Assembly (NCBI GenBank): GCA_902783575.1 | Contig: CACZRP010000054.1 | Span: forward strand, 1 to 36,882 | DNA from: an uncultured Eubacteriales bacterium | GTDB lineage: Bacteria; Bacillota; Clostridia; Lachnospirales; Bianqueaceae | Direction of reading: 5' to 3' | DNA: 36,882 nt | Shown: positions 25,975 to 32,615 of the stretch, piece by piece | Layout of the letters: every line of letters begins with the position of its first letter | Numbering within the stretch: position 1 is the first letter of the stretch | Made by a program: the position numbers and the translations under genes | The notes under the pieces: generated by a model | Databases searched by the model: none | Seen by the model: the letters and a program-made list of their open reading frames with translations, nothing else | Told to the model about the DNA's origin: nothing

Positions 25975-27372
25975 TTACCGGATCCAGATTTCAGGATCCA
26001 GCAGCACCGTTTCCCCGCGGGAGGCGGTAATGGCAATCTGCAGATGATCTGTCCTCAGGGAGCTGAACTGCTCGTCAGTGGTACGGGCTGTACTCAGCTT
26101 TCTCAGAGGACAGATTTTTTTGTGTCCAATGGTGGTTCCCTGATAGACTACAGACATCTGATTGTCCCTAAGAGCGCACCGCAGCTGGAAGTTCTCTGTC
26201 CGCTGGCCCTGAGAGATGTCTTCCTTTAAGGAAACGAAGACAATGTCCTGGGGTTCATCCCAATATAGATCGATATTCTTCTGGGTATCGGAGATTCTGG
26301 TCTCTGTGACGCGGGCTCGGGCAGCGGCGTTTTCTGAGAAGGAAGAACGAATCAGATTTCCGAGCTCCTCCAGACGCTGAACATCCTTCTCATCCAGCAG
26401 ACCCGAGGGGGCAGGAGGAATATTGAGATTAAAACAGCTGTTGCCGCCAACGGTGCTGAGATAGGTATCAAAGAGACGCTGCAGGCTGTGGGGCTCCTGG
26501 TCGGGATGATAAAACCAGCCTGGCCGGATGGACATATCCGTTTCCGCCGGGCAGAAAACAAGTCCCTTGGAATAGAGCAGATTATGCAGGGCACCGATGT
26601 CGGGATCGGGGTTGTACATATAGGACAGATCCCCCTGGAGCATGGGGCCTGTGCCTGTCTGAACTTCGCAGTGAAAGCACAGCTCGGAGGGCAGCACCGC
26701 CCACTCCGCGTGGCGGCTCTGGCCGCTTTCATTGCCAATCCACCGGATATCCGGTCCGTGATCATTGAAGATGACCGCCCCTGGCTGAAGCTTCCGGATC
26801 AGCTCTATGTAACGGGGAAAATCATAAACCTGCTTTTTGCCGTTGGGGCCTTCGCCGCAGGCGCCGTCAAACCAGACGCAGAAAATGTCTCCGTAGCCGG
26901 TTAAAAGCTCCTCCAGCTGATGACAGTAGTAGTCATTATAGGCCTCGGTGCCGTAGAGGCTGGAATTTCTGTCCCAGGGAGAGAGATAGAATCCGAATTT
27001 GATGCCTCCCCGGCGGCAGGCCTCGGAAGCTTCCCTGACCACATCCAGCACCTGGCCATTTTGTTTGGGTGAGTTTTTGACTGAGTGTTCGGTGTAGGCG
27101 GAGGGCCACAGGCAGAAGCCGTCATGATGCTTTGCGGTGAGAATCAGGCCCTTCATTCCGGCTTTTTTGATGGCGCTGACCCATTGATCGCAGTCCAGCT
27201 CTGTGGGATTGAATATGGAAGGGTCTTCGGTACCGTCGCCCCATTCCCGGTTGGTATAGGTGTTAGGTCCGAAGTGTATAAAGGCATAGAATTCCGTATC
27301 AAACCAATGCAGCTGCCTTTGGGAGGGCCTGACATTGGATAATTCCTTTAGCCATGCATTCCAGTCTTTCAT
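25975..27372 (-). CDS. Cytoplasmic GH29 alpha-L-fucosidase
   Basis: The 465-residue protein is a family 29 glycoside hydrolase. It has FIHFGPNTYTNREWGDG near the start, LTAKHHDGFCLWPS (H82-H83), GFYLSPWDRN and VWFDGACG, whose D169 is the probable nucleophile. A beta-sandwich-like C-terminal domain follows. There is no signal peptide, so it should cleave small fucosylated glycans after import. GH29 includes alpha-1,2/3/4/6-fucosidases; linkage cannot be read here. No transporter or fucose-catabolism gene is adjacent, which is unusual for such an enzyme. The start at 27372 has only a weak GGGA site upstream but a consensus promoter. Confidence 0.9.
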   Translation of the reverse strand: MKDWNAWLKELSNVRPSQRQLHWFDTEFYAFIHFGPNTYTNREWGDGTEDPSIFNPTELDCDQWVSAIKKAGMKGLILTAKHHDGFCLWPSAYTEHSVKNSPKQNGQVLDVVREASEACRRGGIKFGFYLSPWDRNSSLYGTEAYNDYYCHQLEELLTGYGDIFCVWFDGACGEGPNGKKQVYDFPRYIELIRKLQPGAVIFNDHGPDIRWIGNESGQSRHAEWAVLPSELCFHCEVQTGTGPMLQGDLSYMYNPDPDIGALHNLLYSKGLVFCPAETDMSIRPGWFYHPDQEPHSLQRLFDTYLSTVGGNSCFNLNIPPAPSGLLDEKDVQRLEELGNLIRSSFSENAAARARVTETRISDTQKNIDLYWDEPQDIVFVSLKEDISQGQRTENFQLRCALRDNQMSVVYQGTTIGHKKICPLRKLSTARTTDEQFSSLRTDHLQIAITASRGETVLLDPEIWIR

Positions 27373-27413
27373 TCTGATTTCCCGCTTTCTGATATATTTT
27401 TATGCATGAAAGT

Positions 27414-27442
27414 ATTCTATAGCCCTCCGGAAAAGGTGTCAA
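27414..27442 (-). promoter_or_regulatory. Promoter of the GH29 fucosidase gene
   Basis: On the minus strand a perfect TTGACA (27442-27437) and TAGAAT (27419-27414) are 17 bp apart. The promoter is back to back with that of fba, with 28 bp between the two -35 boxes, and I see no clear operator or CRE-like site. Confidence 0.85.
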
Positions 27443-27470
27443 GGGACTGCAGCAGTCTTTTAAAAGCCCG

Positions 27471-27499
27471 TTGAACTTGCCAGTGGTTTATGCTATAAT
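27471..27499 (+). promoter_or_regulatory. Promoter of fba
   Basis: TTGAAC (27471-27476), a 17-bp spacer and an extended -10 TGC-TATAAT (hexamer 27494-27499) make a strong promoter, as expected for a glycolytic gene. Confidence 0.9.
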
Positions 27500-27561
27500 T
27501 CTAAATTGACAGATAAAATAAAAGCTTATCAAGCTTAATCTTGTTATCAGGAGGATTTCCC

Positions 27562-28425
27562 ATGTTAGTATCTGCAACTGAAATGCTCAATAAGGCAAAA
27601 GCAGGCCACTATGCTGTCGGTCAGTTCAATATCAACAACCTGGAGTGGACCAAAATGGTTCTTCAGGCTGCCCAGGAGAATCAGTCTCCCGTGATTCTCG
27701 GTGTTTCCGAGGGTGCCGGCAAATACATGACCGGCTTCAAGACTGTTGCCGCTATGGTTTCCGCTATGATCGAGGAAATGGGCATCACCGTTCCGGTAGC
27801 CCTGCATCTGGATCATGGTACCTACGAAGGTGCTCAGAAATGCATCGAAGCAGGTTTCTCTTCTGTTATGTTTGACGGTTCCCATTACGGCATCGAAGAG
27901 AATATTGAAAAGACCAAAGCCATCATCGCTCTGGCTCACAGCAAAGGCATCTCCGTAGAAGCGGAAGTCGGAGCCATCGGCGGCGAGGAAGATGGCGTCA
28001 TCGGCGGCGGTGAAGTGGCAGATCCTGAAGAGTGCAAACAGATTGCTGACCTGGGAGTTGATATGCTGGCTGCCGGCATCGGCAACATCCACGGCGTTTA
28101 TCCCGCCAACTGGAAAGGCCTGAACTTTGAGGTTCTGGCAAAGATTCAGGAAAAGACCGGCACCATGCCTCTGGTTCTTCACGGCGGCACCGGTATTCCG
28201 GATGACATGATCAAGAAAGCCATCGACCTGGGCGTTTCCAAGATCAATGTTAACACCGAATGCCAGCTGGTATTTGCTGAAGCTACCCGCAAATATATCG
28301 AAGCAGGCAAGGATAAGCAGGGTAAGGGATTCGATCCCCGTAAGCTGCTGGCTCCCGGCGCTGCAGCCATCAAGGATAAGGTTACCGAGAAGATGATTCT
28401 TTTCGGATCCGTCGGCAAGGCATAA
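27562..28425 (+). CDS. fba: Class II fructose-1,6-bisphosphate aldolase
   Basis: The 287-residue zinc enzyme splits fructose 1,6-bisphosphate into dihydroxyacetone phosphate and glyceraldehyde 3-phosphate. It shows the class II signatures LHLDHGTYEGAQKCIEAGF, VEAEVGAIGGEEDG, VLHGGTGIPDD and GVSKINVNTECQ, including the metal-binding His residues. The start ATG at 27562 is preceded by CAGGAGG; an in-frame TTG at 27541 overlaps the leader. Strong promoter, strong ribosome binding site and biased codons indicate high expression. A mini-hairpin array and a terminator follow. Confidence 0.97.
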   Translation: MLVSATEMLNKAKAGHYAVGQFNINNLEWTKMVLQAAQENQSPVILGVSEGAGKYMTGFKTVAAMVSAMIEEMGITVPVALHLDHGTYEGAQKCIEAGFSSVMFDGSHYGIEENIEKTKAIIALAHSKGISVEAEVGAIGGEEDGVIGGGEVADPEECKQIADLGVDMLAAGIGNIHGVYPANWKGLNFEVLAKIQEKTGTMPLVLHGGTGIPDDMIKKAIDLGVSKINVNTECQLVFAEATRKYIEAGKDKQGKGFDPRKLLAPGAAAIKDKVTEKMILFGSVGKA

Positions 28426-28432
28426 GTTCCAA

Positions 28433-28510
28433 TTGCCCGAAAGGGCAGTGACCGAAAGGGCATCTGCCTGCATAGGCAATTACCGCAAGGGCAGCTGCCA
28501 TTCAGGCAGT
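28433..28510 (+). repeat. Tandem array of five mini-hairpins after fba
   Basis: RGGCA cores occur at 28443, 28458, 28474, 28489 and 28504, a period of 15-16 bp. Each is preceded by a partly or fully complementary arm, giving small stems such as TGCCC-GAAA-GGGCA, TGCCT-GCAT-AGGCA and CTGCC-ATTCA-GGCAG; three loops are GNRA-type. Two stems (units 2 and 4) are imperfect. It lies between the fba stop and its terminator, hence in the fba 3' untranslated region. Confidence 0.75.
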
Positions 28511-28529
28511 ATCCAATGATCTGAAATCT

Positions 28530-28557
28530 AAAAGGCCATGGTTTTCCATGGCCTTTT
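28530..28557. terminator. Bidirectional terminator between fba and the flavin-reductase-like gene
   Basis: AAAAGGCCATGG (28530-28541) and CCATGGCCTTTT (28546-28557) form a perfect 12-bp stem with a TTTT loop. The flanking A and T runs serve both convergent genes. Confidence 0.9.
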
Positions 28558-28587
28558 GATATGGTGCGCGGGTACAGCGGCTCAGAT

Positions 28588-29169
28588 TCAGTTTGTTTTT
28601 TTGACGGAATAGCCAAAGGATCCCAGTTCCTTTCCCAAAGCGAAATACTGGCCGTGGGAATAGGCAATGAGGTCCGCCTTCTCCAACTGAAGTCTTCCCT
28701 TCTCGTCCAGCAGGCTTTCATCCACATGGACAGCTTTGACTTCGGCCAGGAACATATCGTGGCTTCCCAGGGGAATTACCTGGGTCACCTGACATTCGAT
28801 GTTGACAGGGGATTCCTGAATCAGCGGGGCATGAATCACGGATGCCTTTCCTGCCGTCAGACCGGACAGCTGGAATTTATCGGTTTTGGCCCCCGTTTTG
28901 ACGCCCAGCATGTCCGTTACCCGGGCCAGGCTGACCGTCGTCAGGTTGATGACAAATTCTCCCGTTTCCTTCAGAATGGGATAGGAATAGCGTTCGGGCC
29001 GGACAGAGATATAGGTCATGGCAGGGGAGGAGCAGACGGTGCCGGTCCAGGCTACGGTCAGCATATTGCAGTTTTTCTCGTCACCGGCCTTTTCGTATCT
29101 GCCCACACTCACTAAGGCAGCGGGGACAGGATACAGCATGTTGCCTGCCCGCCAGATCTGTTTGGACAT
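28588..29169 (-). CDS. Flavin reductase-like FMN-binding protein (flavoredoxin type)
   Basis: The 193-residue protein belongs to the flavin reductase-like (split-barrel) FMN-binding family. It shows the family's PVPAALVSVG start, NMLTVAWTGTVCSSPAMTYI with the Thr/Ser-rich flavin site, SVRPERYSYPIL, EFVINL and the conserved IECQV segment. Such proteins bind FMN and transfer electrons or reduce flavins; the partner is not visible here. The start at 29169 (MSKQIW) has GAGGTG 6 nt upstream. A GTG 9 nt earlier lies inside that site and is rejected. It is monocistronic, convergent with fba. Confidence 0.87.
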   Translation of the reverse strand: MSKQIWRAGNMLYPVPAALVSVGRYEKAGDEKNCNMLTVAWTGTVCSSPAMTYISVRPERYSYPILKETGEFVINLTTVSLARVTDMLGVKTGAKTDKFQLSGLTAGKASVIHAPLIQESPVNIECQVTQVIPLGSHDMFLAEVKAVHVDESLLDEKGRLQLEKADLIAYSHGQYFALGKELGSFGYSVKKTN

Positions 29170-29200
29170 GGTGTTCACCTCGCAGCTTCATTTGGTAGGT

Positions 29201-29206
29201 ATTTTA
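29201..29206 (-). promoter_or_regulatory. Extended -10 promoter of the flavin-reductase-like gene
   Basis: On the minus strand the sequence TGG-TAAAAT (hexamer 29206-29201) forms an extended -10. No good -35 box is seen at 16-18 bp. Confidence 0.45.
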
Positions 29207-29230
29207 CCATAGATCAACTGAAAATAATAG

Positions 29231-29259
29231 TTGCATTCACGCTTCAGGGATGGTATAAT
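29231..29259 (+). promoter_or_regulatory. Promoter of rpmE
   Basis: TTGCAT (29231-29236), a 17-bp spacer and extended -10 TGG-TATAAT (hexamer 29254-29259). The leader is about 58 nt. Confidence 0.87.
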
Positions 29260-29322
29260 AGCGATTGTGCTATTTGGTCGGAAATCAACTAGCATAAATC
29301 CCATAGAAAGAGGTGGACCCCT

Positions 29323-29532
29323 ATGAAAGAAGGAATTCATCCGAAATACTACCAGGCTAAAGTCAAATGCCACTGCGGCAACGAGTTTGTCGTAGGTTCT
29401 ACTGTACCCGAGATCACCGTTGAAATCTGCTCCAAATGCCATCCGTTCTATACTGGCCAGCAGAAGGCTGTGACCGCTCGCGGACGTATCGAAAAGTTCA
29501 ACCGCAAGTACAACATCGGCGGAAAGAACTAA
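29323..29532 (+). CDS. rpmE: 50S ribosomal protein L31, zinc-binding form
   Basis: The 69-residue protein begins [10 protein letters not shown] and carries C16, C18, C36 and C39 (CHC and CSKC), the zinc-binding C+ form of L31. A zinc-independent paralogue often replaces it under zinc limitation; none is seen here. AGAGGTGG precedes the ATG. A strong terminator follows 26 bp after the stop. Confidence 0.97.
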   Translation: MKEGIHPKYYQAKVKCHCGNEFVVGSTVPEITVEICSKCHPFYTGQQKAVTARGRIEKFNRKYNIGGKN

Positions 29533-29558
29533 GGAATCTCTTCCAAGAAGAATTTCTT

Positions 29559-29586
29559 CACCCGACTACCTTAGTCGGGTGTTTTT
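29559..29586 (+). terminator. Intrinsic terminator after rpmE
   Basis: CACCCGACTA pairs with TAGTCGGGTG around a 3-nt loop (29559-29581), followed by TTTTT. The DUF1385 gene starts 24 nt beyond, with no promoter recognisable between, so DUF1385, prmC and prfA probably depend on read-through. Confidence 0.9.
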
Positions 29587-29609
29587 CGTAATTGAGAAAA
29601 GGAAATCCT

Positions 29610-30587
29610 ATGTCTAATAAACAAAACGCGTCTTCCTGCCCCGTGGGAAGGCCTTCCATCGGCGGACAGGCTGTCATGGAAGGGGTGATGATGAATGGAA
29701 ATCATCATTACACGGTGGCTGTCCGGGATCCTGGGCAGAATATCCGGACTGAAATCTTCGAACGGCAGAGCATCACGGAGAAATACCGTGTGCTGAATCT
29801 TCCGATCATCCGGGGAGTCATTCGCTTTGTCGAGTCCATGGTGATCGGCTTTCGTACGCTGGATTATTCGGCGGATGTATTTATTGAAGATGAGGAACCC
29901 AAAAAGGAGCCGAAAACCTCCTTTGGCCGTTTCTGGGCAAAGACGGGGGACCGTATTCTCACTACCCTGAGTATGATTCTCGCTGTGGGACTTGCGCTGC
30001 TTCTGTTTGTTTATGTGCCCGTGAGAGTGGCCCGGCTGATCGCTGTCACCTGGCTTAACGTGCCGGTGATTCTCGGCCTGCTGGAGGGACTGATCCGCAT
30101 GTCAGTCTTTATTCTGTATATTTTTCTGGTTTCCAGAATTAAGGATATTAAAAGGACCTTTGAGTATCACGGAGCGGAACACAAGACCATCAACTGCTTT
30201 GAAGCGGAAAAGCCCCTGACGGTGGAGAATGTCCGGACCATGAGCCGCTACAATAAACGCTGCGGCACCAGTTTCCTGTTCATCATCATGCTGGTAAGCA
30301 TTCTTGTGTTTTCTCTGATCCGGATCACGGATCCCCTCTGGCGGTTTATTATCCATCTTCTGATGGTGCCCGTCATTGCCGGCCTTTCTTATGAGGTGCT
30401 GAAGCTTTCGTCCAGATCCAAATCCGTGATTCTGAACGCCCTGGTGGCGCCGGGGCTCTGGATTCAGCGTCTGACCACCCAGGAACCCGATGATCAGGAA
30501 ATTGAAGTTGCCATTGCTTCCGTCATCCGCCTTTTCGAAGAGGAATACCCCGAATATATCGATGAATCTGCTCATGATGAACAATGA
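29610..30587 (+). CDS. DUF1385 family membrane protein (YqhQ-like)
   Basis: The 325-residue protein has the family N-terminal motif GGQAVMEGVMMNG, membrane helices near 115-140, 150-180 and 215-265, and the conserved EYHGAEHKTINCFE motif with His/Glu/Cys residues that could bind metal. The biochemical function is unknown. It sits between rpmE and prmC-prfA, a neighbourhood seen in many clostridia, so a link to translation or the envelope is possible but unproven. The ATG at 29610 has AAGGA upstream; a TTG at 29592 in frame is less likely. Its end overlaps prmC. Confidence 0.9.
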   Translation: MSNKQNASSCPVGRPSIGGQAVMEGVMMNGNHHYTVAVRDPGQNIRTEIFERQSITEKYRVLNLPIIRGVIRFVESMVIGFRTLDYSADVFIEDEEPKKEPKTSFGRFWAKTGDRILTTLSMILAVGLALLLFVYVPVRVARLIAVTWLNVPVILGLLEGLIRMSVFILYIFLVSRIKDIKRTFEYHGAEHKTINCFEAEKPLTVENVRTMSRYNKRCGTSFLFIIMLVSILVFSLIRITDPLWRFIIHLLMVPVIAGLSYEVLKLSSRSKSVILNALVAPGLWIQRLTTQEPDDQEIEVAIASVIRLFEEEYPEYIDESAHDEQ

Positions 30588-31383
30588 TCTGCTGAATCAA
30601 GGAATGGAACTTCTGATCCGGTCCGGCTTCGACAGAGATGAAGCCGCTTCGGATGCCTGGTTTCTTCTGCAGGGACTGGGGGAGGATCGATTTCTTCAGG
30701 GAGTGAAGGAACGGACCAGCCGCAGGCCTGTGGCTTATATCCTTGGTGAATGGGATTTTATGGGGCTGACCTTTGTACTTGATTCCCATGTACTTATCCC
30801 GAGACCGGATACGGAAACCCTGGTGGAAAATGCCATCACCTGGACCAGGGGACACTGGAAGAGAGAGGAAAGATATTCCGTCCTTGATCTGTGTACAGGC
30901 AGCGGATGTATTGCCATCAGCCTGTGGAAATTCCTTTCGCCGGAATATCAGATCCGGATGACTGCGTCGGATCTTTCTTCTCAGGCCCTGGCAATTGCGA
31001 AAGAAAATGCCCAAAAACATCAGGCGGATATTCAGCTCCTGCAGGGAGATCTCTTTGAGCCTGCAGAGGACAAATACCATATGATCGTTTCCAATCCTCC
31101 TTATATCGCTTCCCGCGTCATATCCGGCCTGGATCCGGATGTGAAGGACTATGAGCCCATGATGGCTCTGGATGGCGGAGAGGATGGGCTGAATTTCTAC
31201 CGCAGAATAATTGCTGAGGCTCCCGGATATCTGGAGCCGGGCGGTGTGCTGATGATGGAAATCGGCGACGAGCAGGCCGCGGATGTGGCTCAGCTGCTGC
31301 GGGGCGGTCCTTATTCCGGGATACGGATTCTGAAGGATCTGGCCGGTCATGACAGAGTGGCGGAAGCGACAATAGAAAGATAG
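30562..31383 (+). CDS. prmC: Release factor glutamine methyltransferase
   Basis: The protein is 273 residues from the ATG at 30562 (269 from 30574; the start is uncertain because neither has a clear ribosome binding site, and both lie inside the end of the DUF1385 gene). PrmC methylates the Gln of the GGQ motif of RF1 and RF2 with S-adenosylmethionine. An N-terminal helical domain is followed by the Rossmann fold with VLDLCTGSGCIAI and the catalytic SNPPYI motif. prfA, its substrate gene, starts 9 bp downstream. Confidence 0.94.
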   Translation: MNLLMMNNDLLNQGMELLIRSGFDRDEAASDAWFLLQGLGEDRFLQGVKERTSRRPVAYILGEWDFMGLTFVLDSHVLIPRPDTETLVENAITWTRGHWKREERYSVLDLCTGSGCIAISLWKFLSPEYQIRMTASDLSSQALAIAKENAQKHQADIQLLQGDLFEPAEDKYHMIVSNPPYIASRVISGLDPDVKDYEPMMALDGGEDGLNFYRRIIAEAPGYLEPGGVLMMEIGDEQAADVAQLLRGGPYSGIRILKDLAGHDRVAEATIER

Positions 31384-31392
31384 GAACAAAAT

Positions 31393-32466
31393 ATGTTTGA
31401 AAACTTACAGCAGGTGGTTATCCGATACGAAGAAACAGGAGACAGGCTCAGTGATCCGGCGCTGCTGGCTGACCAGGAAAAATGGCAGGCAGTGAACAAG
31501 GAGCACGCGTCACTGGAAAAGCTGGTCTCTGTTTACAAGAGCTATACAGCGGCCGTGCAGAATCTCTCGGATGCCAAGGAGATGCTGGAAATGGAATCCG
31601 ATGAAGAGCTTCGTTCCATGGCCAAGGAAGAGATTGCCGAAAGCGAAGCCAGAATCGAAAAGCTGACTCAGGAGCTGAGAATTCTGCTGCTGCCCAAGGA
31701 TCCCAATGACGAGAAGGATGTTTTCGTGGAGATACGGGCGGGAGCGGGCGGAGATGAGGCTTCTCTGTTTACTGCTGAGATCGGACGCATGTACCAGCGC
31801 TACGCGGAACGGCGGGGATGGAAAACGGATATGATTTCCCTTTCCGAGAATGGTCTGGGAGGGGTCAAGGAAGCTGTTTTTCAGGTCAGCGGTTCTGATG
31901 TATATTCCCGCATGAAATACGAGAGCGGCGTTCACCGTGTTCAGAGGGTACCCGCCACGGAATCCGGCGGAAGAATTCATACCTCCACTATGACGGTGGC
32001 TGTCCTTCCTCAGGTGGAGGATGTGGATGTGGAAATTGATCCCAATGATTTGCGCATCGATATTTTCCGTTCCTCCGGAGCCGGCGGCCAGAAGGTAAAC
32101 AAAACCTCATCCGCCATCCGGATTACCCATCTCCCCACGGGCATCGTGGTGCAGTGCCAGAACGAGCGTTCCCAGTATCAGAACAAGGATAAGGCCATGC
32201 AGATCCTGAAGGCCCGGCTTCTGGAAATTGAAAACAGCAAGCAGAGTGAATCCGTTGCTTCCGACCGCCGCTCCCAGGTGGGTACCGGTGACAGAAGCGA
32301 AAAGATCCGTACCTACAATTTTCCTCAGACCAGGGTGACAGATCACAGAATCAAATATACCACTCATCGGATTGATGCCATCATGGACGGCGATCTGGAT
32401 GAGATTCTGGACAGGCTGATTGAGGCCGATCAGGCCAGGGCTCTCTCCGCATCGGAAGAGTATTAA
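31393..32466 (+). CDS. prfA: Peptide chain release factor 1
   Basis: The 357-residue factor reads UAA and UAG. The codon-recognition PAT tripeptide lies in VQRVPATESGGRIHTS, and the peptidyl-hydrolysis motif GGQ is at 231-233 in SSGAGGQKVNKTSS. It follows prmC by 9 bp with AGGA before the ATG. Its 3' flank holds a 14-bp inverted repeat followed by T-rich sequence that may act as its terminator. Confidence 0.97.
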   Translation: MFENLQQVVIRYEETGDRLSDPALLADQEKWQAVNKEHASLEKLVSVYKSYTAAVQNLSDAKEMLEMESDEELRSMAKEEIAESEARIEKLTQELRILLLPKDPNDEKDVFVEIRAGAGGDEASLFTAEIGRMYQRYAERRGWKTDMISLSENGLGGVKEAVFQVSGSDVYSRMKYESGVHRVQRVPATESGGRIHTSTMTVAVLPQVEDVDVEIDPNDLRIDIFRSSGAGGQKVNKTSSAIRITHLPTGIVVQCQNERSQYQNKDKAMQILKARLLEIENSKQSESVASDRRSQVGTGDRSEKIRTYNFPQTRVTDHRIKYTTHRIDAIMDGDLDEILDRLIEADQARALSASEEY

Positions 32467-32509
32467 ATATGAGCAAATTGTGAATCTTCATAAAATTGCA
32501 TAAAAATAC

Positions 32510-32538
32510 TTTCAATCTTGTATCAAATGTGTTAGAAT
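32510..32538 (+). promoter_or_regulatory. Probable promoter of the EF-G paralogue, inside an inverted repeat
   Basis: The extended -10 TGT-TAGAAT (hexamer 32533-32538) has only a weak -35 (TTTCAA, 32510-32515) at 17 bp. Transcription would start near 32545, within the right arm of the inverted repeat at 32512-32551. No better promoter is seen before the ATG at 32616. Confidence 0.5.
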
Positions 32539-32551
32539 GATACAAGATTGA
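32512..32551. promoter_or_regulatory. 14-bp perfect inverted repeat: candidate operator and/or prfA terminator
   Basis: TCAATCTTGTATCA (32512-32525) is the exact reverse complement of TGATACAAGATTGA (32538-32551), with a 12-bp spacer that contains most of the -10 box of the next gene. T-rich sequence (TTTTTATTT) follows, so as RNA it could form an A/U-rich terminator for prfA. As DNA the geometry fits a dimeric repressor site covering the promoter. Confidence 0.7.
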
Positions 32552-32615
32552 TTTTTATTTGCGGCCATGCAACTCACATCCTGCATGGACATCTGCAGCA
32601 AGGAGGATTGGAACT

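Noticed and set aside
25979-25998. GGATCC pair as a terminator between glnS and the fucosidase gene
   Set aside because: The two 6-bp palindromes could pair, but no U tract follows on either strand.
28433-28510. A CRISPR array after fba
   Set aside because: The units are only 15-16 bp, self-complementary and without spacers; there are no cas genes.
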